64,000 nt of DNA from Amycolatopsis umgeniensis. Lineage in GTDB: Bacteria; Actinomycetota; Actinomycetes; Mycobacteriales; Pseudonocardiaceae. The notes beneath the pieces are model-generated. The model searched no databases and had not been told where the DNA came from. It saw only the letters and a program-made list of their open reading frames with translations. Position 1 is the first letter of the stretch. Every line of letters begins with the position of its first letter. This document shows, piece by piece, positions 33,670 through 41,639 of the stretch. Position numbers and translations under genes: made by a program. The stretch spans positions 8,184,001-8,248,000 of the forward strand of contig NZ_JACHMX010000001.1 of assembly GCF_014205155.1 (NCBI RefSeq), in the 5' to 3' direction.

Positions 33670-34974
33670 GTGTCAGAACGGCAGATCGTCGTGATCGGTA
33701 CCGGTTATGTAGGGCTCACGACAGGGGCGTGTCTCGCCTCGTTGGGGCACCGAGTGGTGTGCGTCGACATCGACGCCGCGAAGATCGATCAGTTACGGGC
33801 GGGGCGGATCCCGATGCTGGAACCCGGCTTGGCCGACCTGGTGCTCGAAGGCCAGGCGAACGAACGCCTCGAGTTCACCGTGGACGGTGACGACGCGGCG
33901 GCCACGGCGGAGTTCCTGTTCCTGTGCCTGCCGACACCGATGGGGGCCGACGGCGGCGCGGACCTGTTCGCGACCGAGACCGCGGTGGCGCGGATCCGGG
34001 ACCTGCTCCCGGTCGGCTGTGTGGTGGTGAACAAATCCACGGTTCCGGTGGGAACGGCGGTGCGCATCGCGGAACTGCTCGACCGGCCGGACGTCGCGGT
34101 GGTGAGCAATCCGGAGTTCTTGCGGGAGGGCAGCGCGGTCACCGACTTCCTGCGGCCGGACCGGATCGTGGTGGGCGCCGACGTACCGGCGGCGGGGGAA
34201 CGGGTGGCGGGCCTGTATTCCCGGCTGCCGTCGCCGATCCTGGTCACCGACACGGCGAGTGCCGAGCTGGTCAAGTACGTCGCGAACTGTTTCCTCGCCA
34301 TGAAACTGTCCTTCGTGAACGCCGTGGCGGAACTGTGCGAACGGTTCGGCGCGGACGTGGACGAGGTGCTCGACGCCGTCGGACGCGACCCCCGGATCGG
34401 GCACGCCTACCTGCGGCCGGGGCCGGGATGGGGCGGTTCCTGCCTGCCGAAGGACAGCGAAGCGATGCTGCGGATGGCCGAGACCGCCGGCTTCCCGTTC
34501 CCGCTGCTGCGGGCCACCATCGACATGAACGCGCGGCAGCGGATGCGCGTCGTCGCCAAACTGGCCTCGGCACTCGGCGGTTCGCTCGACGGCGTCCGTA
34601 TCGGCCTGCTCGGCCTGACCTTCAAGGCGGGCACGAACGATCTCCGGGATTCACCGGCGCTCGCCGTCGCGGATCTGCTCGCCGACAGAGGCGCCGAGCT
34701 CCTCGGCTGCGATCCGACGGTGGCGGGCGGGACCAAGGTGGGTGGCATCACCGTGGTCGACGATCCCTACGAGGTCGCGGAGGGCGCCAAGGCGCTCGTG
34801 CTGTTGACCGACTGGCCGCAGTTCCGCACGCTGGATTGGTTGCGCATGGCCAAATTCCTCGACGGCACGGTGGTGCTGGACACGCGCAACCAGCTCGACC
34901 CCGAGGTGCTCGACGGCGTGGGCCTCGTGTGTCACGGCATCGGCCGGTCGCTCTCGCCGTCCGTGCGATCGTGA
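33670..34974 (+). CDS. UDP-glucose 6-dehydrogenase
   Basis: This roughly 434-residue enzyme starts VSERQIVVIGTGYVGLTTGA. Its catalytic Cys lies in GPGWGGSCLPKDSEAM, and AFFLGLTFKAGTNDLRDSPA-like residues (here LLGLTFKAGTNDLRDSPAL) mark the UDP-binding domain. It oxidises UDP-glucose to UDP-glucuronate with two NAD+. The GTG at 33670, 5 bases after a GGGGGTGG site, is preferred over an upstream TTG. With the decarboxylase it supplies UDP-xylose. A TTA codon lies at 33793. The stop is followed by a strong hairpin that ends the operon. Confidence 0.94.
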   Translation: MSERQIVVIGTGYVGLTTGACLASLGHRVVCVDIDAAKIDQLRAGRIPMLEPGLADLVLEGQANERLEFTVDGDDAAATAEFLFLCLPTPMGADGGADLFATETAVARIRDLLPVGCVVVNKSTVPVGTAVRIAELLDRPDVAVVSNPEFLREGSAVTDFLRPDRIVVGADVPAAGERVAGLYSRLPSPILVTDTASAELVKYVANCFLAMKLSFVNAVAELCERFGADVDEVLDAVGRDPRIGHAYLRPGPGWGGSCLPKDSEAMLRMAETAGFPFPLLRATIDMNARQRMRVVAKLASALGGSLDGVRIGLLGLTFKAGTNDLRDSPALAVADLLADRGAELLGCDPTVAGGTKVGGITVVDDPYEVAEGAKALVLLTDWPQFRTLDWLRMAKFLDGTVVLDTRNQLDPEVLDGVGLVCHGIGRSLSPSVRS

Positions 34975-34991
34975 GCGGCGGCCTGTGGCGA

Positions 34992-35046
34992 TGTCGCGAA
35001 AGCCACTTTCGGGACATCAGACGTCCCGAAAGTGGCTTTCGCGACA
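34992..35046. terminator. Perfect 24-bp stem hairpin ending the angucycline core operon
   Basis: A 24-base arm at 34992-35015 (starting TGTCGCGAAAGCCACTTTCG) has a perfect inverted copy at 35023-35046, with a 7-base loop. It is 17 bases after the UDP-glucose dehydrogenase stop and before the convergent soxR. It probably terminates both transcripts. A stem this long and perfect is typical of dispersed intergenic palindromes, so origin as a repeat element is also likely. Confidence 0.75.
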
Positions 35047-35096
35047 CCCGAGCTGACGTATCGGGCACCGAACAGTGCCATCACGCTACCTTTGCC

Positions 35097-35558
35097 TTAC
35101 CCGCTCTGACCGCCGAAGCGCCGTGCCCCGCTGCCGTCCCGGCCGAGGACGTCGTCGGGATTCGACAGCTTGCATTGCCGCAGCGAGAGACAGCCGCAAC
35201 CGATGCAATCGTCGAGACGGTCGCGAAGGCCCTGCAACATACCGATGCGCATGTCGAGTTCCTTCCGCCAGCTCGTGGACAAGCGGGCCCAGTCCTTGGG
35301 GGTCGGTGTGCGGCCGTCGGGAAGGTTGTCCAAGGCGTCGCGAATCATCGTGAGGGAAATGCCGACTCGCTGCGCCGCACGGATGAACGTGACGCGGCGC
35401 AGGATGTCGCGATCGAAACGGCGCTGGTTTCCCGCGGTCCGCCTGCTGGTGATCAACCCTTGGCGTTCGTAGTGGTGCAACGTGGCGACGGTGGTTCCGC
35501 ACCGCTCGGCGACCTGGCCGACGGTGAGTTCCTTGAGGGAAGTGTGCACCTGTGGCAT
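35097..35558 (-). CDS. soxR: Redox-sensitive MerR-family regulator SoxR
   Basis: This roughly 153-residue regulator has a MerR HTH (TVGQVAERCGTTVATLHHYE), a dimerisation helix with RKELDMRIGMLQGLRDRL, and the [2Fe-2S] cluster Cys set in CIGCGCLSLRQC. SoxR activates its targets when the cluster is oxidised by redox-active molecules; in actinomycetes it answers endogenous quinones rather than superoxide. The first ATG that fits the family gives MPQVHTS. Divergent from the MFS exporter with a palindromic SoxR box between them. Confidence 0.95.
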   Translation of the reverse strand: MPQVHTSLKELTVGQVAERCGTTVATLHHYERQGLITSRRTAGNQRRFDRDILRRVTFIRAAQRVGISLTMIRDALDNLPDGRTPTPKDWARLSTSWRKELDMRIGMLQGLRDRLDDCIGCGCLSLRQCKLSNPDDVLGRDGSGARRFGGQSG

Positions 35559-35573
35559 ACGGGCGATCATACC

Positions 35574-35603
35574 TTGACCTCATGTTGACTTGAGGTTGCA
35601 AGC
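35574..35603. promoter_or_regulatory. SoxR box and overlapping promoter in the soxR-MFS intergenic region
   Basis: CCTCATGTTGACTTGAGG at 35578-35595 is an 18-bp palindrome with one mismatch. It matches the SoxR recognition sequence known from soxS and actinomycete targets (CCTCAAGTTxACTTGAGG). TTGACC at 35574-35579 overlaps its left arm as a rightward -35, with about 19 bases to a weak -10 near 35599, the over-long spacing typical of MerR-type promoters. Confidence 0.85.
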
Positions 35604-35647
35604 TGCTCACGGAGACACCCGAACAATTCGATCACCGGGAAGATGAA

Positions 35648-37042
35648 ATGGGTTCGAGGATATTACCGCTTTTGGTGGCGGCGCAATTCCTGCTCGTGCT
35701 CGACAGTTCCGTGGTCAACGTGGCACTGCCGTCCATTCAACGGGATCTCGCCTTCTCCCCGGAAACGTTGTCGTGGGTGGTCAACGGCTACAGCCTGACC
35801 TTCGGCGGGTTGCTCCTGCTCGGCGGCAGGCTGGCCGATCGGCGTGGCCGCAAGCTGGTGTTCGGAGCCGGCGTGGTGCTCTTCGGTGTGGCCTCCCTCG
35901 CCGGCGGTCTGGCGCCGACGAGCGAGTGGCTGGTCGCCGCCCGCGCGGCACAGGGCGTCGGGGGCGCGCTGGTGTCCCCGGCCGCGTTGTCGTTGCTGAC
36001 CACGACGTTCGCGCCAGGTCCCGACCGCAATCGCGCGCTCGGGATCTGGGGTGCCGCGGTCGGGGCGGCGGGGGCCGTCGGAGTGCTGCTCGGTGGCGTG
36101 CTGACCGCTGGGCTCGGCTGGCGCTGGGTGCTGCTGATCAACGTCCCGGTGTGTGTCGTGCTGCTCGTCCTCGCGCGCCGTGTGGTGCCGTCGAGCAGGC
36201 CCGGGGCCGGTGATTCGGATTTCGACGTGCCCGGTGCGGTCAGCGTGACCGCGGGGCTGGGCCTGCTGGTGCTCGGGCTGGTCGGGGTGCCTCAGCACGG
36301 CTGGGGGTCACCGGTGGTGCTGGCCGAACTCGCCGGCGCCGTGGTATTGCTGGCGGCGTTCGTGGTGATCGAGGCCAGGGCACGGTCACCGTTGTTCCCG
36401 TTGGCCGTCTTCCGGCGGCCCGCCGTCCGCGGCGCGAACATCGTCTGCCTGTTCTGCTTCATGGCACTGCTGGGGATGTTCTATTTCCTTTCGTTGTACC
36501 TGCAGGAAAGTCTGGGCTTCGACGCGTTGCTGGCGGGGCTGTCCTACCTTCCGCTGGCGTTGAGCATCCTGGTCGCCGCCAACCTGGCCGGTCGCGCGGT
36601 GTCGCGGTTCGGCGTGCCCACCACGTTGTGCGCCTCACTGGTCGTGTTCTCGGCTGGCCTGTTCTGGTTCTCCTTCCTGCCGGTGACCGGCGGCACCTTC
36701 GCCGGAGCCGTACTCGGCCCTTCGATACTGGCCGGGTTCGGATTCGGCGGGGCCGTCGTGTCGATCACCGTCGCCGCCGTCGACGACGCCGGACCCGACG
36801 AGGTGGGGCTCCTGTCCGGGTTGATCAACACTACTCAGCAGGTCGGCGTCACGCTGGGGCTCGGGATCCTGGCCTCGGTCGCGGCCGCGAGCACGGCGGC
36901 GAGTACGGCCGGGCAGCCGATCGCGGTGGTCGAGGGCTACCGCACGGCATACCTGGTGGCGTCGGGGTTCGTGCTGGCGGGCGCGCTCGCGACCCCGCTC
37001 GTGTTCCGCGGCGCCGAGAAGACGATCCGATCACGGACCTGA
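35648..37042 (+). CDS. MFS drug exporter (DHA2 family, 14 TM)
   Basis: This 464-residue hydrophobic protein opens with MGSRILPLLVAAQFLLVLDS and has the DHA2 motifs SSVVNVALPSIQRDL, the loop GGRLADRRGRK (motif A) and RAAQGVGGALVSPAAL. The family exports drugs by proton antiport. It is directly under the SoxR box and next to the glycosyltransferase, so it most likely exports the pathway's quinone. A TTA codon is at its sixth position (35663). Confidence 0.9.
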   Translation: MGSRILPLLVAAQFLLVLDSSVVNVALPSIQRDLAFSPETLSWVVNGYSLTFGGLLLLGGRLADRRGRKLVFGAGVVLFGVASLAGGLAPTSEWLVAARAAQGVGGALVSPAALSLLTTTFAPGPDRNRALGIWGAAVGAAGAVGVLLGGVLTAGLGWRWVLLINVPVCVVLLVLARRVVPSSRPGAGDSDFDVPGAVSVTAGLGLLVLGLVGVPQHGWGSPVVLAELAGAVVLLAAFVVIEARARSPLFPLAVFRRPAVRGANIVCLFCFMALLGMFYFLSLYLQESLGFDALLAGLSYLPLALSILVAANLAGRAVSRFGVPTTLCASLVVFSAGLFWFSFLPVTGGTFAGAVLGPSILAGFGFGGAVVSITVAAVDDAGPDEVGLLSGLINTTQQVGVTLGLGILASVAAASTAASTAGQPIAVVEGYRTAYLVASGFVLAGALATPLVFRGAEKTIRSRT

Positions 37043-37066
37043 AGAATTCCAATCTGGGGAGAAGAC

Positions 37067-38251
37067 ATGCGCATCCTGATCACCACACCACCCGGCCTCG
37101 CCCACCTGTTCCCGCTGGTGCCGCTGGCCCACGCCGCCCAGACCGCGGGGCACGAGGTACTCGTCGCCAACGGCGGCTCGTCGGTCGACGCCGCGGTCCG
37201 CGCGGGTCTGGCCGCGGTCGACGTCACCCCGGATCGTGACGTCGAGGCGCCCTACGAGCAGCTGGCCGAAGCGGCCAAAGACCTCACGTTGTCGCCCCCC
37301 GAGCTGATGACCCAGGTGGGGACGCGCTTCGGGCAGATCAGCGAGCTGATGCTGGACGGCATCGTGCGGGCCGCGCGGCGATGGCGGGCGGACGCGGTGC
37401 TGTACCCGCCGGCGCTGCCCGCCGGGCTGCTCGCCGCCCGGATCGTCGGCATCCCCGCGATCCTGCACGGTTTCGGGCTGCGCAGGCCCACTTTGGAACC
37501 CGCGATGCGGTGGCTGAGCGAGGCCGCGGCCGAGTGGGGGGTCCAGGAACTCCCGAGGGATCCCGACCTCGAGGTGAACATCAGCCCGTCCGTCGTGCAG
37601 GCGGCTTCGGCCACGCCCGATTCCGTGCGGACCGCGCCGCCCACCGGCGAGACCCTGGACATGCGGTACTGCCCGAACAACGGTGGCGCCAAGCTGCCGT
37701 GGTGGTTGTTCGAGGATCGTCCTCGTCCGCGCGTCGCGGTCACGCTCGGCTCGCTGTCCTCCACCGCGGGCGAGGGTGAGCTCCTCGCGGCGGTCGTCCG
37801 GGGCGCGGAGAAGCTCGATGTCGAGCTGGTGCTGACCCCGGTCCCGGCGGATCTCGCGGCGCTGCCGAAGCCACTGCCGGACTACGTGCGCAGGGTGGAC
37901 TGGCTGCCGGTGTCCACATTGCTGCGGGGCTGCGACGCGATCGTGCATCACGGCGGCATGGGGACGACCTTCGTGGCGTTCGCCGCCGGGGTACCCCAGT
38001 TGATCGTCCCGCACCTCGGGGATCAGCCGTACAACGCGAGGGTGGTGGAGCAGTGCGGCGCGGGAACCAGCCTGCGGCTCGCCGACGCCACCCCGCAGAG
38101 CGTCGAGAAGGTGCTGGGCCAGCTGCTCGACTCGCCGGGCTACCTCGAGCGGGCCACGGCGATCGCGACGGAGATGGCGGCGATGCCGAGTCCACATGAG
38201 GTGATCGCTCGCGTGGCCGAGGTCATCGGCGAAAAGCGCTCGGCCCGGTGA
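37067..38251 (+). CDS. GT1-family glycosyltransferase (GT-B)
   Basis: This 394-residue enzyme begins MRILITTPPGLAHLFPLVPL and has VAVTLGSLS and the nucleotide-sugar binding IVHHGGMGTTFVAFAAGVPQ with LIVPHLGDQPYNARVVE. It is typical of antibiotic glycosyltransferases that move a sugar from a nucleotide sugar to an aglycone. It lies 24 bases after the MFS stop, so it belongs to the SoxR-controlled unit. The only sugar genes nearby make UDP-glucuronate and UDP-xylose, so transfer of xylose (or glucuronate) to the angucyclinone is the simplest model. No auxiliary P450-like partner or deoxysugar gene is seen. Confidence 0.9.
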   Translation: MRILITTPPGLAHLFPLVPLAHAAQTAGHEVLVANGGSSVDAAVRAGLAAVDVTPDRDVEAPYEQLAEAAKDLTLSPPELMTQVGTRFGQISELMLDGIVRAARRWRADAVLYPPALPAGLLAARIVGIPAILHGFGLRRPTLEPAMRWLSEAAAEWGVQELPRDPDLEVNISPSVVQAASATPDSVRTAPPTGETLDMRYCPNNGGAKLPWWLFEDRPRPRVAVTLGSLSSTAGEGELLAAVVRGAEKLDVELVLTPVPADLAALPKPLPDYVRRVDWLPVSTLLRGCDAIVHHGGMGTTFVAFAAGVPQLIVPHLGDQPYNARVVEQCGAGTSLRLADATPQSVEKVLGQLLDSPGYLERATAIATEMAAMPSPHEVIARVAEVIGEKRSAR

Positions 38252-38260
38252 CGAAACCCG

Positions 38261-39166
38261 CTACCCGTGCTTGCGCAACGCTTCGATGACCGTGGTGAGT
38301 ACCGGTGATCTTTCCGCGCCGGCGCGGATGGCGGCGTAGATGTTGCGTTTGGGCGGGTTGTCGCGGACGGAGCGGACCACCAGGCCGTCACGGTGGCAGC
38401 GCACGCCGAGCCGGGGCACCAGGGCCACCCCGGCCCCGGCCGCGACGAGCGCTGTCACGCCTTCCCATTCGTTGCAGGTGTGGTGGATGTCCGGCATGAA
38501 ACCGGCGGTGGTGCAGCTGGCGATGGTCAGTTCCGCGCACGGTCCGTCCGGTACGGTCGTCACCCAGCGGTCGCCGGCGAATTCCTCCAGCGCCACCGGT
38601 CCTTCACGCTGTGCCAGGGGATGCGTGTCCGGCACCACGAAATCGAAGACGTCACTGGCCAGATGCGTCCGGTGATACCGGGAATCCCTGCGCGGCGGCG
38701 CGAGCCGGTAGTCGATCGCGATGATCAGGTCGAGGGTGCCCACGTCGAGGCTGGTGTAGCACTCGGGGGCTTCGACCTCGCTGATGTCGAGGCGCAGCCT
38801 GCTCGCCGTCCGCTGCAGGTCGGCGAGCGCGGGGGCGACCAGTCCGATGATCGCCGTGGAAAACGCCCCGATCGCGACCTGGCCGATCGGTTCCTCGTTG
38901 TAACTGGCCAGATCGGACCGTGCCGCCTCGATCTGGGCGTGAATGGTGGAGGCGTGTTCGAGCAGCACCATCGCCTGCCCGGTCAACCGGACTCCGCGTC
39001 CGTGCTTGCTCAGCAGCGGCACGCCGACCTGTCTGGCGAGGGTGGCCAATTGCTGGGACACCGCCGACGGAGTCAGGTGCAGGGCTTTGGCCGTGGCCAC
39101 GACCGTTCCGCGCTCCCGCATCTCCCGCAGGACCTGGAGCCGTCGCGCGTCAACGATCACGTCCAT
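38261..39166 (-). CDS. LysR-family transcriptional regulator
   Basis: This roughly 301-residue regulator has an N-terminal HTH (ARRLQVLREMRERGTVVA and LHLTPSAVSQQLATLARQVG) and a C-terminal periplasmic-binding-like effector domain. The start MDVIVDARRLQ is preferred, as family members begin just before this; a start 5 codons earlier is possible. It converges on the glycosyltransferase (9 bases between stops) and is the only regulator besides SoxR in this locus, so it may control the angucycline or the operon to its right. Effector and targets are unknown. Confidence 0.9.
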   Translation of the reverse strand: MDVIVDARRLQVLREMRERGTVVATAKALHLTPSAVSQQLATLARQVGVPLLSKHGRGVRLTGQAMVLLEHASTIHAQIEAARSDLASYNEEPIGQVAIGAFSTAIIGLVAPALADLQRTASRLRLDISEVEAPECYTSLDVGTLDLIIAIDYRLAPPRRDSRYHRTHLASDVFDFVVPDTHPLAQREGPVALEEFAGDRWVTTVPDGPCAELTIASCTTAGFMPDIHHTCNEWEGVTALVAAGAGVALVPRLGVRCHRDGLVVRSVRDNPPKRNIYAAIRAGAERSPVLTTVIEALRKHG

Positions 39167-39294
39167 GCTGGTGGATTCCATGAACGAAGCATAGAGAATT
39201 TCGAACATGGTTCGCGCGATTATCGTCCTGTTCTCGCCCGGCCGGAGCCAAATGTTGCGAATTCAGGAGAAAATTGCCCACCAAATCACGATTT

Positions 39295-39338
39295 CGAGTG
39301 ACGTGATGCCGGACGAGGGTCCGGCATCACGTCACTCG
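39295..39338. terminator. Perfect 20-bp stem hairpin after the PhyH gene
   Basis: CGAGTGACGTGATGCCGGAC at 39295-39314 pairs perfectly with the copy at 39319-39338 around a GAGG loop. It lies just downstream of the leftward PhyH stop (39360) and before lysR, so it can end the minus-strand operon. Confidence 0.75.
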
Positions 39339-39359
39339 ATCGGTGCGAGAATAGGTGCC

Positions 39360-40160
39360 TCAGCCGAGTGCGGCGTAAGACTCCGTCAGCGGTGTGAAGT
39401 CGCGGGCCGAAAGCCAGTCCGGCCGCGTGCCGCGGGAGAGGTCCACCTTGTTCTCCACGCTGTTGTAGGTGATCAGCAGCAGGCCGCGGTCGCGAGGGGA
39501 GATGTTCGGAACGGAGCTGTGCGGGATGTTGGCGTCGAACCACAGCACCGAGCCGCGCGGACCCTTCGGGGCGACCATGCCGTTGCGATCGACCAGTTCG
39601 CGGATCATGTCGATCTCGAGCGAGTACTTGAGGCTCGCGGTCAGGGTGCTTGCCCAGCCCTCGCCCTGGACCTCGGCCTCGATCATGCCGCCGTCGTGTC
39701 CTCCCGGCACGAGGATCAGCGGCCCGTTGAACTCCGTGACCTCGTCGAGGAAGAGCGCGGCCGACAACGCGCGGGGGGCGGGCATCCCGTCCTCGTGGTG
39801 CCAGAACGTGTAGTCCTGATGCCACTCCCACACCTCGCCCTTGAACGCCCGCTTCGCGTTGATCTTGAACTGGTGGACGTACACGTCGTCCTGCAGCAAC
39901 TGCTTGGCGATCGGGAGCAGGCGGGGCGAGCGGACGAGCTTGCCGAACACCTCGGAATAGAGATGGCAGCCATGGACGCCGCGGACGATGTCGGTGTCTT
40001 CCTCGACCGTGACGCGTTCGCCTCCCGCGGCGAACTCCTTCGCGGTTTCGTCCCGCACGATTTGCATCTCCTCTTCGGAGAAGACGCTTTCCTGAACGAG
40101 GTATCCGTTGGCCCGGTATTCGTCGACCTGGGCAGGGGATAGCGTGCTGTCGATTCCCAT
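39360..40160 (-). CDS. Phytanoyl-CoA dioxygenase (PhyH)-family 2-oxoglutarate/Fe(II) hydroxylase, EctD-like
   Basis: This 266-residue enzyme has the iron triad H-x-D in WEWHQDYTFWHHEDGMP (His114, Asp116) and the distal His214 in NIPHSSVPN, with Arg225 in SPRDRG for 2-oxoglutarate. The segment TFWHHEDGMPAPRALSAAL resembles ectoine and proline hydroxylases. The likely substrate is therefore an amino acid or cyclic amino acid derivative, hydroxylated at an unactivated carbon. Start MGIDSTLSP follows a GAAAGGAAA site. A 147-base AT-rich gap separates it from the upstream gene, so it may have its own promoter. An amino acid hydroxylase for the adjacent peptide or NRPS pathways is plausible. Confidence 0.88.
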   Translation of the reverse strand: MGIDSTLSPAQVDEYRANGYLVQESVFSEEEMQIVRDETAKEFAAGGERVTVEEDTDIVRGVHGCHLYSEVFGKLVRSPRLLPIAKQLLQDDVYVHQFKINAKRAFKGEVWEWHQDYTFWHHEDGMPAPRALSAALFLDEVTEFNGPLILVPGGHDGGMIEAEVQGEGWASTLTASLKYSLEIDMIRELVDRNGMVAPKGPRGSVLWFDANIPHSSVPNISPRDRGLLLITYNSVENKVDLSRGTRPDWLSARDFTPLTESYAALG

Positions 40161-40307
40161 GAGCCATTTCCTTTCGGAATGGTGATTGTCTTCGGCAATT
40201 TTATCGACGGGCCGAGACGTAATCAATCGCCGTGGTCGGCGAAACCGCTTAAAATCCTTAGCGATTCGGTTTAAGAACAGCCTGAACGATTCCGGGAAAA
40301 TCGTGGC
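40161..40307. promoter_or_regulatory. AT-rich intergenic region with a short inverted repeat, probable PhyH promoter
   Basis: This stretch has several runs of A/T unlike its neighbours and a 6-bp inverted repeat (CTTAAA 40248-40253, TTTAAG 40270-40275). It separates the permuted ATP-grasp gene from PhyH. A promoter for PhyH or an internal processing point is likely; no clear -10/-35 can be named. Confidence 0.4.
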
Positions 40308-41639
40308 TCACGGTTCGGCGAGCAGGCAGCTCAGCGTCGCGCTGATCTGGCCGCTGATGACTTCTTCGGTGTTCTCTGTCCACACGAACCGCGCGAAGCA
40401 GCCGGCCGGCCTTCCGCCGAAGGAGAACGGGCTGATCACCGAGTTGGCGGACACCCGCGTCACCGAGCCGGACTCGTGGAGCACGTCCACCGGGAACCGG
40501 ACGGCCTCGACGAACTCCTGCGCCACGAAGTCCTTTCTGGACAAAGCGAGCTGGACCGTTTGCGCCCATTCGTCGGGAGTGCTCCTGGCGCCGATCGTGA
40601 CCTCGCGCCCGGCCCAGCCGAAGGCGGTTTTGAGCACGAAACGTTCCTGGTACTTCAACAGCAGCTCGGGAAGGTCGTAGGACCGGTCTTGCCAGGTGGC
40701 CGTGCCGGGTCGCACCAACCTGGTCCAAGGCACGTAGCGATCGACGAAATCGCGCTCTTCCCGCGACATCCACGGCTGCCCCTCCGAGAGCAGGGCCAGC
40801 ATCTTCTTGCTGTGCACCATGCAATAGCTGTACGAGGGGTAGAGCCGGAAACCGGCGGCCTGCACCTCGCGCACCGGATCGAGGTCGATGCCGAGTTCGT
40901 CGGCGTACTCCTCGACGGTGAACTGCGCCATGCCGACCCGGTAACGCAACGCTCCTCCCGGCCCGATCAGCCGGTCGAGCTCGTCCGGCTCGAAGTGCTC
41001 GGCCAAGACCCCGTGCCGTCGCAGGAAATCCGCCTGCACGTCGAAGTACTTCGTGGAGTAGCCGGGGCCGAATTCCCGGCAGCTGCCCACGATCGCGGCG
41101 GCGGGCGGAACGCCGAGGTCCGAACAGATCTCGGTGAAGTACCGGGCGATCGACGCGTAGGCGTCCGCCCCGACGAAGGCCGGCCGTCCGGCACGCTGCC
41201 GGACGCGCTGCCACGCATGCTGGAAAAGCTGGAACTGCACCAGGCCGCCGACGGCGCCATTGGCGTTCAGTTCCACGAACTTCGGGCCGTCCTCAGCGAG
41301 GACCACGTCGGCCCTGCCCATGTCGGCGTCGTGGGCCATTTCGAATTCTTCGTCACCGGTCGCCAGGACGTTGTCGTCCATCTCCAAGGCGGCCAGCCGT
41401 CCCGCCCTGTCCGGGGCGAGGTGCCGCACCGCCCGGCGTTCCAGCTCGAGCAGCCGCGACATGGCGTCGAGGAGTTCCCGATACGACTCGCGGGGTACCA
41501 CGAACGGCTGGAGGGCGAACGGGAACCCGACGTAGGGGATACCGTCCAGCTCTTCGGTGAGAATGTCGGCCGTCTCCTTGTGGGACAGTCCGATCTCGGG
41601 CGGCTCTCTCAGATCACCGAACCAGGGTGCGCCGGTCAA
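40308..41639 (-). CDS. Circularly permuted ATP-grasp-like ligase, function unknown
   Basis: This 443-residue protein starts at TTG with a strong AAGGAGG 6 bases before. No named family is certain, but ATP-grasp features appear in permuted order. The metal-binding type motif FVELNANGAVGG (Glu123, Asn125) comes first and the ATP-binding loop FVLKTAFGWAGREVTIG (Lys337) comes about 210 residues later. In ordinary ATP-grasp proteins such as the one at 21029 the order is reversed. Permuted ATP-grasp enzymes include glutathionylspermidine synthase-like amide ligases. Its gene overlaps the GNAT-like gene by 26 bases, so the two products probably act together. I infer carboxylate-amine ligation; the substrate is not known. 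Confidence 0.6.
   Translation of the reverse strand: MTGAPWFGDLREPPEIGLSHKETADILTEELDGIPYVGFPFALQPFVVPRESYRELLDAMSRLLELERRAVRHLAPDRAGRLAALEMDDNVLATGDEEFEMAHDADMGRADVVLAEDGPKFVELNANGAVGGLVQFQLFQHAWQRVRQRAGRPAFVGADAYASIARYFTEICSDLGVPPAAAIVGSCREFGPGYSTKYFDVQADFLRRHGVLAEHFEPDELDRLIGPGGALRYRVGMAQFTVEEYADELGIDLDPVREVQAAGFRLYPSYSYCMVHSKKMLALLSEGQPWMSREERDFVDRYVPWTRLVRPGTATWQDRSYDLPELLLKYQERFVLKTAFGWAGREVTIGARSTPDEWAQTVQLALSRKDFVAQEFVEAVRFPVDVLHESGSVTRVSANSVISPFSFGGRPAGCFARFVWTENTEEVISGQISATLSCLLAEP

Noticed and set aside
24814..34974. Pradimicin- or pentangular-type polyphenol suggested by xylose genes
   Set aside because: The ketoreductase, didomain aromatase and single TcmI-type cyclase in urd/pga order fit an angucycline; the additional cyclases and oxygenases expected for pentangular compounds are absent.
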